From NCBI GenBank assembly GCA_025934455.1, contig JAICYA010000029.1, positions 1-11,369 of the forward strand: a stretch of DNA of 11,369 nucleotides. The letters are read 5' to 3'. Every line of letters starts with the position of its first letter. The first letter of the stretch is position 1. Under the pieces are notes generated by a model. The model did no database searches. It had not been told where the DNA came from and saw only the letters and a program-made list of their open reading frames with translations. Both the position numbers and the translations under genes were made by a program. Positions 1 through 7,611 of the stretch are shown one piece after another. Source of the stretch: Rudaea sp. (GTDB taxonomy: Bacteria; Pseudomonadota; Gammaproteobacteria; Xanthomonadales; Rhodanobacteraceae).

Positions 1-182
1 AGCCGGAATATATCGGCGCCTCGATCTCCTCGGGCTGCATCCGCATGACCAACGAGGACGTGATCGATCTCTACAACAGGGCGAAGATGGGCACCATCGT
101 CGTGGTGCTGGAACCGCACCATGGCGACTCGCCCTACAATTCACAGATGGCGCTGCAGGGCGGCGTCGCGCTGATGCAGTAA
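1..182 (+). CDS. L,D-transpeptidase (YkuD domain), C-terminal fragment
   Basis: Only the last 59 residues are in the window; the 5' end is cut off, with whole codons starting at base 3. The fragment contains ISSGCIRMTNEDVIDLY, the catalytic-cysteine signature of the YkuD/ErfK family (S-x-G-C-[IV]-R-M), followed by the usual closing strand GTIVVVLEP. Enzymes of this family act in the periplasm, where the cysteine attacks meso-diaminopimelate peptide stems to make 3-3 peptidoglycan crosslinks or attach proteins to the wall. The residue before Gly-Cys is Ser rather than the more common His, a variant I believe occurs in the family. About 20 residues of unclassified tail follow the domain. A strong hairpin terminator follows at 249-278, so the gene is probably not cotranscribed with glmU. 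Family assignment is secure; the exact subtype cannot be judged from this fragment. Confidence 0.88.
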   Translation, partial: PEYIGASISSGCIRMTNEDVIDLYNRAKMGTIVVVLEPHHGDSPYNSQMALQGGVALMQ

Positions 183-248
183 GACGGTGGGGGGCGGTCA
201 GGCTCGGGGGAGCATGGCCGAACCAAAGTTGGACTGGGTGACTTGGGG

Positions 249-278
249 AAAAAACGCCGGCGCAAGCCGGCGTTTTTG
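249..278 (+). terminator. Rho-independent terminator with GCAA tetraloop
   Basis: A perfect 7-bp GC stem (CGCCGGC at 255-261 with GCCGGCG at 266-272) is closed by a GCAA tetraloop at 262-265. A run of A lies before the stem and TTTTT follows at 273-277. The A and T runs extend the pairing, so the element should also work in the opposite direction. It separates the L,D-transpeptidase gene from glmU. Confidence 0.93.
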
Positions 279-331
279 TTTGCGCCTTCGCTCCGCCCAC
301 AAAAAACTCGATCCGCGCCGCATTCGTGCGC

Positions 332-343
332 TATCGTAGGCGC
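332..343 (+). promoter_or_regulatory. Candidate -10 hexamer for leaderless glmU
   Basis: TATCGT at 332-337 ends exactly six bases before the glmU ATG at 344, so transcription starting about seven bases downstream would begin at the start codon. The same geometry is seen at msrC and bioD. No good -35 is visible. AGG at 338-340 could instead be a very close-spaced Shine-Dalgarno. Inference from spacing only. Confidence 0.45.
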
Positions 344-1711
344 ATGAATCCCCTCCACATCGTCATCCTCGCCGCCGGCGAGGGCAAACGCATGCATTCG
401 GCGCTGCCGAAGGTGCTTGCGCCGCTGGCCGGAAAGCCAATGCTGGCGCACGTGATCGCGACGGCGCGCGAATTGAGCCCGGCGCGGATCCATGTCGTGT
501 TCGGCCATCGTGGCGACGCGGTACGTGCGGCATTTGCCGATCAATCCGATCTGGATTGGGTGCATCAAGCCGAACAGCGCGGCACCGGCCACGCCATGCA
601 GCTTGCGCTGGCCCAGGTGGCTGAAGCGGCACGCGTGCTGGTGTTGTACGGCGACGTACCGCTGATCCGCGCCGCCACGCTCAAGCCCCTGTGCGACAGC
701 GACGCGCCGCTCGCCCTGCTCGCCGCCGAACTGTTCGATCCGCGCGGTTACGGCCGCGTGATCCGCGACGGCCTGGGCCAGGTCCGCGCCGTCGTCGAGG
801 ACAGGGACTGCACGCCCGGCCAGCGCACGATCACCACGGTGAACACCGGCATCCTCGCCGCCGACGCGCGCCGCCTACGCGTGTGGACGCACAATCTGGA
901 CAACCGCAACGCACAGGGCGAGTTCTACCTCACCGACGTGTTCGCGCAGGCCGCCGCAGAAGGCATGCCCGCGGCGATCCTGAATTGCCGCGACGAGCGC
1001 GAAGCGTTCGGCGCGAACGATGCCTGGCAGCTCGCGCAACTGGAGCGTCATTTCCAGCAACGCCAGGCAAAGGTGCTGTGTGAACAGGGCGTGCGCCTGG
1101 CCGATCCGGCACGTTTCGATCTGCGCGGCCAGCTCATCTGCGGGCGCGACGTGGAAATCGATGTCGACGCGATATTCGAAGGCCGTGTCGAACTCGGCGA
1201 TGGCGTGCGCATCGGTCCATTCTGCCGGATCAAGGATTCCGCCCTCGCCGCCGGCACCGTCGTGCACGCGCATTGCGATCTGGATGGCGCGGTCGCCCAA
1301 GGCGCCTGTGTCATCGGCCCGTTCGCGCGCCTGCGGCCCGGCACGGAACTGTCTGACCGAGCACATATCGGCAACTTCGTCGAGGTAAAAAATTCCACGC
1401 TCGGGAAAGATTCCAAGGCCAATCACCTGAGCTATCTGGGCGACGCCAGCATCGGCGCGGACGTCAACATCGGCGCCGGCACCATTACCTGCAACTACGA
1501 CGGGGTGAACAAGCACCGCACCACCATCGAGGACGGTGCCTTCATCGGTTCCAACTCCGCACTCGTCGCGCCGGTAACGATCGGCAAGGACGCCACCATC
1601 GGCGCCGGCTCGACCATCGCCGCCGATGCTCCAGCAGGTGAGCTCACCGTCTCGCGTGCGCAGCAGCGGACGGTTCCGGACTGGAAACGCCCGCAAAAAA
1701 CCCCGAAATAA
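344..1711 (+). CDS. glmU: Bifunctional UDP-N-acetylglucosamine pyrophosphorylase / glucosamine-1-phosphate N-acetyltransferase
   Basis: GlmU carries out the last two cytoplasmic steps to UDP-GlcNAc: acetylation of glucosamine-1-phosphate with acetyl-CoA, then uridylyl transfer from UTP. This feeds peptidoglycan and lipopolysaccharide synthesis. The N-terminal nucleotidyltransferase motif LAAGEGKRM is at residues 9-17, with LPKVL at 21-25. The C-terminal half is a left-handed beta-helix of hexapeptide repeats from about residue 265 to 425. In it, LRPG (330-333) and the acetyltransferase histidine in [10 protein letters not shown] (His361, matching E. coli His363) are both intact. The product is 455 residues against 456 in E. 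coli. I chose the ATG at 344 over an in-frame GTG at 326 because the family begins just before this conserved strand. The gene follows a terminator, and glmS lies 56 bases downstream, so the pathway genes are paired. Confidence 0.97.
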   Translation: MNPLHIVILAAGEGKRMHSALPKVLAPLAGKPMLAHVIATARELSPARIHVVFGHRGDAVRAAFADQSDLDWVHQAEQRGTGHAMQLALAQVAEAARVLVLYGDVPLIRAATLKPLCDSDAPLALLAAELFDPRGYGRVIRDGLGQVRAVVEDRDCTPGQRTITTVNTGILAADARRLRVWTHNLDNRNAQGEFYLTDVFAQAAAEGMPAAILNCRDEREAFGANDAWQLAQLERHFQQRQAKVLCEQGVRLADPARFDLRGQLICGRDVEIDVDAIFEGRVELGDGVRIGPFCRIKDSALAAGTVVHAHCDLDGAVAQGACVIGPFARLRPGTELSDRAHIGNFVEVKNSTLGKDSKANHLSYLGDASIGADVNIGAGTITCNYDGVNKHRTTIEDGAFIGSNSALVAPVTIGKDATIGAGSTIAADAPAGELTVSRAQQRTVPDWKRPQKTPK

Positions 1712-1713
1712 CC

Positions 1714-1745
1714 GCGTATTCAGCCGCGTAGCGGCTAAAATACGC
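1714..1745. promoter_or_regulatory. Interrupted inverted repeat in the glmU-glmS gap, overlapping a candidate glmS -10
   Basis: Outer arms GCGTATT (1714-1720) and AATACGC (1739-1745) and inner arms AGCCGC (1722-1727) and GCGGCT (1731-1736) pair perfectly. They are separated by a 1x2 internal loop and enclose a GTA loop, giving 13 base pairs in 32 bases. The repeat starts three bases after the glmU stop. It overlaps TAAAAT at 1736-1741, a plausible -10 for glmS. No T tract follows, so it is not a classical terminator. It could be an operator, an RNA processing hairpin or a 3' stabiliser for glmU mRNA. Confidence 0.6.
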
Positions 1746-1767
1746 ACCATATTTCGAGGATTCATCC

Positions 1768-3600
1768 ATGTGTGGAATTGTCGGCGCCGCGGCGCGGCGC
1801 GATGTGGTGGGCACGCTGATCGCGGGCCTGAAGGCACTGGAATACCGCGGCTACGATTCGGCCGGCATCGCCCTGCTTACCGACACGGGCCTGGAACGCG
1901 TGCGCACCAAGGGCAAGGTGCACGAGCTTGAGACCTTGCACACCTCGCATCCAATTACCGGTTTCACCGGCATCGCGCACACGCGCTGGGCCACGCACGG
2001 CGCGCCGAACACGGTCAACGCGCACCCGATGATCTCGCGCGGCAACATCGCCGTCGTGCACAACGGCATCATCGAGAACCACGAAGAACTACGCGCGGGA
2101 CTGAAGGCGCTCGGCTTCGCGTTCGATTCCGACACCGACACCGAAGTCATCGCGCACCTGATCGAGCACTACCAGAACCAGGGCGCGGACCTACTGGCCG
2201 CGGTACAGAAAACCCTGCCGCGCCTGCGCGGTGCGTACGCGATCGCCGTGATCAGCAAGCGCGAACCCGGGCGCGTGATCGGCGCGCGCCGCGGCAGTCC
2301 GATGGTGGCGGGCCTGGCCGATGGCGAGCAATTCATCGCTTCAGACATCCATGCCCTGCTGCCGGTGACGCGGCGCTTCATTTACCTCGCCGAAGGCGAT
2401 ATCGCCGATGCCACGGTCGATGGCATCACGATCCACGACGAACACGGCCACGTCGTGCAACGTCCAATCAAACAGGCGCATTTCGGCGCGGACGCGGTCG
2501 AGCGCGGCGAGTACCGCCACTACATGCTCAAGGAAATCCACGAGCAGCCGCAGGCACTGGCGGACACGCTCGAAGGCCGCATCAGCGCTGGTCATATCCT
2601 CACCGAGATCTTCGGCGTCGGCGCGCGCGAGCTGCTCACGCGCACGCGCAATGTGCACCTGATCGCCTGCGGTTCGAGTTACCACGCCGCGCTTGTCGCG
2701 CGCTACTGGATCGAGTCGCTCGCTGGCGTGCCGTGCAATGTCGAAATCGCTTCCGAATACCGCTACCGCGACGCGGTTGTTCCCGCCGACACGCTATTTG
2801 TCACGATCAGCCAATCCGGCGAAACCGCAGACACGCTGGCGGCCCTGAAACAGGCGAAATTGAAGAATTACCTGGCGACGCTCGCCGTCTGCAATGTGCC
2901 CGAATCCTCGATCGTGCGCGAATCGGCGCTCACGCTGATGACACGCGCCGGTCCGGAGATCGGCGTCGCTTCGACCAAGGCGTTCACCACGCAACTGGCC
3001 GCGCTCGCGCTGTTCGCGCTGGAACTCGGGCGCCATCACGGACTCGACGCCGTGCGCTACGCTGCGCTCGTGCAGCAGCTGGAAACTTTGCCTGGCGCGG
3101 TACGCGATGCGCTCGCGCTCGATGAACGCATCAAGGCGATGGCGGAGCGTTTCGTCGCCAAGGATCACACCCTGTTCCTCGGCCGCGGCACGCAATTCCC
3201 GATCGCAATGGAAGGCGCGCTCAAGCTCAAGGAAATCTCCTACATTCACGCCGAGGCGTATCCGGCGGGCGAGCTCAAGCACGGCCCGCTCGCCCTCGTC
3301 GACGAAAACATGCCCGTGATCGCGGTCGCGCCGAACGATCACCTGTTGGAAAAACTGAAATCCAACCTGGAGGAAGTGCGTGCGCGCGGCGGCGAACTTT
3401 ACGTGCTCGCCGACGCCGACGTGGCGCGCAACATGCACCAGGACAACGGCCATCTGCTCGCGCTGCCGCCCTGCGGCGAATTGATCGCGCCGATCGTGTT
3501 CACGATCCCGCTGCAACTGCTCGCCTACCACGTCGCCGTGCAACGTGGCACCGATGTGGACCAGCCGCGGAATCTCGCCAAAAGCGTAACCGTGGAGTAA
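1768..3600 (+). CDS. glmS: Glutamine--fructose-6-phosphate aminotransferase (isomerizing)
   Basis: GlmS converts fructose-6-phosphate and glutamine to glucosamine-6-phosphate and glutamate, the committed step of amino-sugar synthesis in the cytoplasm. After removal of Met, Cys2 of MCGIVG is the N-terminal nucleophile of the class II glutaminase domain, roughly residues 2-220; TRWATHG and HNGIIEN are its conserved substrate-binding segments. Two SIS sugar-phosphate domains follow, marked by ACGSSYHAA and SQSGETADT in the first and GELKHGPLAL in the second. The C-terminal ending LAKSVTVE is the conserved active-site tail. The length, 610 residues, matches the 609 of E. coli. CGAGGA at 1755-1760 is a well-spaced Shine-Dalgarno. 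A candidate -10 lies inside the inverted repeat upstream, so glmS may have its own promoter as well as glmU readthrough. No glmS ribozyme is recognisable in the 56-base gap. The gene ends seven bases before a convergent gene. Confidence 0.98.
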   Translation: MCGIVGAAARRDVVGTLIAGLKALEYRGYDSAGIALLTDTGLERVRTKGKVHELETLHTSHPITGFTGIAHTRWATHGAPNTVNAHPMISRGNIAVVHNGIIENHEELRAGLKALGFAFDSDTDTEVIAHLIEHYQNQGADLLAAVQKTLPRLRGAYAIAVISKREPGRVIGARRGSPMVAGLADGEQFIASDIHALLPVTRRFIYLAEGDIADATVDGITIHDEHGHVVQRPIKQAHFGADAVERGEYRHYMLKEIHEQPQALADTLEGRISAGHILTEIFGVGARELLTRTRNVHLIACGSSYHAALVARYWIESLAGVPCNVEIASEYRYRDAVVPADTLFVTISQSGETADTLAALKQAKLKNYLATLAVCNVPESSIVRESALTLMTRAGPEIGVASTKAFTTQLAALALFALELGRHHGLDAVRYAALVQQLETLPGAVRDALALDERIKAMAERFVAKDHTLFLGRGTQFPIAMEGALKLKEISYIHAEAYPAGELKHGPLALVDENMPVIAVAPNDHLLEKLKSNLEEVRARGGELYVLADADVARNMHQDNGHLLALPPCGELIAPIVFTIPLQLLAYHVAVQRGTDVDQPRNLAKSVTVE

Positions 3601-3607
3601 CGTCGCC

Positions 3608-4045
3608 TTAGCGCGAAGCGCTGAAATTCAAACCGCTCAAGTCGATCTCGGCGTCGCAATGGCAACGCCGCGACCGCACTGTCTGCCGATCGCTGCGCTT
3701 TGCCCAAAGACCGGTCCACCAACTGCGTCCCGGTTCACGGCGAGATTCGCTCGGGACGGCGATTTCCGGCATTGCCTGACCCATGCGCTTTTCCACGGCG
3801 AGCATTGCCGCTTCGGCGGTTTCGAACAGCTCGAGCGGATTGGACCTCGCCGGAAGCTCGTCCCACCAGATCAGCACGTAGCGGTCCGACCACGGCCCGG
3901 ACACGCCGGCGATGGCCTTGCCGCCGCGATAGGCGACGCGGGCAATGCCTTCGTAGCGCTGCTGCCAGACGATGCGGCCAGAGCCGTGGCACGGGGTGCG
4001 CGCGAGCGGCGTGGCATCGGAAACAAGGGGGGCGGTGACGAACAC
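3608..4045 (-). CDS. Unrecognised small protein, convergent with glmS
   Basis: I do not recognise this family. With a GTG start at 4045 the product is 145 residues. A central core (GRIVWQQRYEGIARVAYRGG, then KAIAGVSGPWSDRYVLIWWD) alternates hydrophobic and polar residues like a small beta domain. It is followed by a likely helix (LELFETAEAAMLAVEKRM) and a basic, Arg- and Trp-rich tail with a CHC motif. There is no signal peptide or membrane segment. A TTG at 4054 would add three residues, but AGG at 4057-4055 abuts it, whereas the same AGG sits nine bases from the GTG, so I prefer the GTG. Only seven bases separate the stop from glmS and there is no terminator for either gene, so their transcripts probably overlap. 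The NlpC/P60 gene is 121 bases upstream on the same strand. The structured core suggests a real gene rather than an antisense shadow. Confidence 0.68.
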   Translation of the reverse strand: MFVTAPLVSDATPLARTPCHGSGRIVWQQRYEGIARVAYRGGKAIAGVSGPWSDRYVLIWWDELPARSNPLELFETAEAAMLAVEKRMGQAMPEIAVPSESRREPGRSWWTGLWAKRSDRQTVRSRRCHCDAEIDLSGLNFSASR

Positions 4046-4166
4046 TTCAGACAACCTGTGATGTGTTGCCTGACAAAAGCAAGGCGCATGCCAACCTGTA
4101 AACCGCCTGCATCGCCCGCAAACCCGGGGCCTCGGCAGCGAAAGTCGGTTCCCGTGACGCAGCGCG

Positions 4167-4760
4167 TCAGATCAAGGCATCCGGCCGGCGTGCACCCGCA
4201 AATCGGCGCGACCAGTATTTCTCGCTCATGTGGTCCACGCGCACGCGCTCGCCGGTCGTGGGCGAATGGATGAAGCGACCGCCGCCAAGGTAAATGCCGA
4301 CGTGCGAAATACGCTTGCCGCGGGTGCGGAAGAACACCAGGTCGCCGGCCTGCATGTCGTCGCGGTCGATTTTCTGGCCGTCGCGGTATTGCGCCGCGGA
4401 GTTTTCCGGCAGTTCCACGCCCAGCACCTGGGCGAAGACGTAATGCACGAAACCGCTGCAATCGAAACCGTGTTGCGGACTGCGGCCGCCGCGGCGATAG
4501 CGGATATCGCGCAAGGTCATCGCGAAATCGACGAGCAGGTGGCGCGGATCGGCGTCGCTGGCAGGCGCCGGGTTGTTGGGTGGCGTGCGCGCTTGCGGCA
4601 GCCAATCCGGCGCGGACAAATCATCGAGCACGGATGGCGCGAGCATCGTCTGCAGCGCCTGCGCCGTGCACGCTTCCCCCGGAGCCGGCAGCGCGGCCGA
4701 GGCGTTGCCGGCCAGCACGACGAATGCCGTGGCCAGCAATGTACAACCCCGTCTGCGCAT
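4167..4760 (-). CDS. Secreted NlpC/P60 family cysteine endopeptidase
   Basis: This is a 197-residue exported protein. Residues 1-22 form a Sec signal peptide (basic MRRR, then a hydrophobic stretch, then NASA before ALPAPG); there is no lipobox cysteine. A Pro-rich linker covers roughly residues 50-72. The C-terminal NlpC/P60 domain carries DCSGF with catalytic Cys101, His153 in ISHVGIYLGG and the third polar residue His165 in FIHSPTTG, so the C-H-H catalytic set is complete. The family cleaves peptide stems of peptidoglycan, typically D-Glu to meso-DAP, in the periplasm. GGAG at 4772-4769 on the minus strand is a Shine-Dalgarno eight bases from the ATG. The gene is divergent from the LOG gene across 104 bases. 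Substrate specificity cannot be read from the sequence. Confidence 0.93.
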   Translation of the reverse strand: MRRRGCTLLATAFVVLAGNASAALPAPGEACTAQALQTMLAPSVLDDLSAPDWLPQARTPPNNPAPASDADPRHLLVDFAMTLRDIRYRRGGRSPQHGFDCSGFVHYVFAQVLGVELPENSAAQYRDGQKIDRDDMQAGDLVFFRTRGKRISHVGIYLGGGRFIHSPTTGERVRVDHMSEKYWSRRFAGARRPDALI

Positions 4761-4864
4761 GCGCGAAACTCCGGACAGTCCGCCCCCGGCAGACAGCGAG
4801 GCGTGAAACTAGCAAAGGGTTCGTTGGAAACTTGTTAATCTGTATCCGGTTTCCGGAGCCCGAC

Positions 4865-5443
4865 ATGCGAATTTGCGTCTACTGCGCTTCCAGCCAGATG
4901 TGCGACGCGGCCTACCACGCCGCGGCCACGCGCCTGGGCGAATGCCTGGCCGAGGCTGGCTGCACCATCGTCTATGGCGGCGGCGCGGTGGGCCTCATGG
5001 GCTCGCTGGCCAATGGCGCGCTCGCCAGGCACGGCAAGGTGATCGGCATCATTCCGCGCTTCATGCGTGAGGTGGAATGGCAGCATCCAGGCATCGAGAA
5101 CCTCGAAGTGGTCGAGGACATGCGCGAGCGCAAGCATCGCCTGCTCACCGGCTCGGATGCGGTCGTCGCCCTGCCCGGCGGCTGCGGCACGCTGGAGGAA
5201 TTGTTCGAGGCGGTCACGCTCAAGCGCCTGGGCCTTTACTTCAATCCGATCGTCCTGCTCAACACCCGCGATTTCTACACGCCGCTGCAAGCGTTCATGA
5301 ACAAGGTGATTGTCGAGCGCTTCATGAACCCCGAGCACGCAGCGATGTGGTCGCTCGTGAACGCAGCTGAAGACGTGTTGCCGGAAATCCGGCGCACGCC
5401 GAAGTGGCGCGAAGATGCGCGGGATTATGCCGTGGTGAGGTGA
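4865..5443 (+). CDS. LOG family protein (nucleoside 5'-monophosphate phosphoribohydrolase)
   Basis: The product is 192 residues and matches the Rossmann-fold LOG family (TIGR00730). Its signatures are VYGGGAVGLMG at residues 36-46, the MRERK motif at 86-90 and PGGCGTLEE at 104-112; the Arg and Glu residues of the last two form the active site in characterised members. LOG enzymes release the free base from cytokinin riboside monophosphates, and many bacterial members also act on ordinary nucleotides such as AMP, so the physiological substrate here is unknown. The ATG at 4865 has GGAG six bases upstream and begins directly with the conserved strand RICVYCAS. A longer in-frame reading from 4580 is rejected because it crosses the divergent NlpC/P60 gene. 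The lipoprotein gene follows 64 bases downstream on the same strand. Confidence 0.93.
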   Translation: MRICVYCASSQMCDAAYHAAATRLGECLAEAGCTIVYGGGAVGLMGSLANGALARHGKVIGIIPRFMREVEWQHPGIENLEVVEDMRERKHRLLTGSDAVVALPGGCGTLEELFEAVTLKRLGLYFNPIVLLNTRDFYTPLQAFMNKVIVERFMNPEHAAMWSLVNAAEDVLPEIRRTPKWREDARDYAVVR

Positions 5444-5507
5444 GCGTAGCTTGCTGTGTACTCGACAAACTTGCGATCGATTCGGCCTTACACAGGACAC
5501 CGACGTT

Positions 5508-5966
5508 ATGCGCTGCGTAAATGCACTTCTCTTCGTTTGCATGCTCCTGCCCGCTTGTAGCCAGATACCCCCGCGATCGACGGCTACTGATTTGCGCCAG
5601 CAGGTGATGGCGACCGAACGCGCTTTTGCGAAAACCATGACGGATCGAAACTTCGCGGCGTTTCAAGAATTCTTGTCACCCGAAGCAGTCTTCTTTTCCG
5701 GCCAGCAACCCACCACTGGCAAGGCCAATGTGGCGAGCCAGTGGAAGCCGCTCTACGAAAAGCCCGAGGCGCCCTTTTCGTGGGAACCCGAGAAAGTCGT
5801 GGTCTTGCCGTCGGGCACGCTCGCTCTGAGCACGGGTCCGGTGCGCGACAGCAACGGTGCCCTCATCGCCACGTTTACCTCGATCTGGCGGCTGGAAGCG
5901 CCGGATACGTGGCGCATCGTTTTTGACAAGGGCAATGGCATCTGCAATTCCAAGAAGAATCCGTGA
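5508..5966 (+). CDS. Predicted lipoprotein with DUF4440 / NTF2-like (SnoaL-type) domain
   Basis: The ATG at 5508 gives 152 residues starting with a lipoprotein signal peptide: a hydrophobic stretch ends in the lipobox LPAC, with acylated Cys17. Ser at +2 suggests sorting to the outer membrane. The remainder reads as a DUF4440 cone-shaped NTF2-like domain: an N-terminal helix (VMATERAFAKTMTDRNFAAF), the early strand with EAVFFSG, and the closing strands TFTSIWRLE and TWRIVFDKG. Many such proteins have no proven enzymatic activity and may bind small ligands, so I assign no reaction. A Shine-Dalgarno (CAGGA at 5493-5497) lies ten bases upstream. An in-frame ATG at 5451 would bury the signal peptide and is rejected. 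Base composition is visibly less GC-rich than the neighbours, which may mean more recent acquisition or relaxed constraint. Confidence 0.85.
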   Translation: MRCVNALLFVCMLLPACSQIPPRSTATDLRQQVMATERAFAKTMTDRNFAAFQEFLSPEAVFFSGQQPTTGKANVASQWKPLYEKPEAPFSWEPEKVVVLPSGTLALSTGPVRDSNGALIATFTSIWRLEAPDTWRIVFDKGNGICNSKKNP

Positions 5967-5979
5967 GTCTGCCGGGCAT

Positions 5980-6002
5980 GTGATCCTGTGAGATGGATCA
6001 CG
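5980..6002. promoter_or_regulatory. Crp/Clp-like operator upstream of dbpA
   Basis: TGTGA (5987-5991), six bases, then TCACG (5998-6002) matches the Crp/Clp consensus TGTGA-N6-TCACA at nine of ten positions. A second TGTGA at 5979-5983 lies eight bases before the first, and GTGATCC (5980-5986) with GGATCAC (5995-6001) forms a perfect 7-bp inverted repeat. The site lies 14-36 bases after the lipoprotein stop and about 150 bases before the dbpA start. No clear -10/-35 pair could be placed relative to it. Confidence 0.55.
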
Positions 6003-6022
6003 ACCCGCTGCCGCCAGTCGCG

Positions 6023-6046
6023 AGCGGCCGCTTTTCGGATCCGAAA
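6023..6046. repeat. Two abutting perfect palindromes in the dbpA leader
   Basis: AGCGGCCGCT (6023-6032, 10 bp) is followed without a gap by TTTCGGATCCGAAA (6033-6046, 14 bp). Both are perfect, gapless palindromes, which suits dimeric protein binding better than an RNA hairpin. No known regulator is assigned. Together with the Crp-like site they make this gap between the lipoprotein and dbpA unusually rich in symmetric DNA. Confidence 0.5.
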
Positions 6047-6149
6047 CGTCGTAGTTCCTCTTCGTCGATCGAATTAATGGAGAGGTGCCTTTTGCAATTT
6101 TGGCCGCCTTTCGGACGCGACGCGCGTGGCATTCATGCGATCATTCGGC

Positions 6150-7523
<1,374 letters not shown>

Positions 7524-7611
7524 TGAGCGCGGTCGCTATGGTTACGGGTTCTCCGGCACCTCCATCTGTCCACGATCGAAGCACGGCGGGACAGAGCAGC
7601 CAAGTGCCGGC

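Noticed and set aside
1540..1615. Recurring ATCGGCGCCGGC-like sequence near the glmU 3' end
   Set aside because: It reflects the hexapeptide repeats of the GlmU beta-helix, not a DNA repeat element.
1712..1767. glmS ribozyme or riboswitch
   Set aside because: The 56-base gap is too short for the known glmS ribozyme and shows none of its core; that element belongs mainly to Gram-positive bacteria.
875..1837. 320-codon minus-strand open frame across glmU and the start of glmS
   Set aside because: It is antisense to two certain genes, spans their junction and has no recognisable motif. Long antisense frames are expected in high-GC coding DNA.
2794..3543. 249-codon minus-strand frame inside glmS
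   Set aside because: It has a charged, repetitive composition with no domain and lies fully antisense to the SIS domains of glmS.
3871..4605. 244-codon minus-strand frame overlapping the NlpC/P60 gene and the unrecognised gene
   Set aside because: It uses another frame of two better-supported minus-strand genes and has an Arg/Pro/Ala-rich shadow composition.
4835..5638. 267-codon minus-strand frame across LOG and the lipoprotein gene
   Set aside because: It is antisense to two genes with clear motifs and has no motif of its own.
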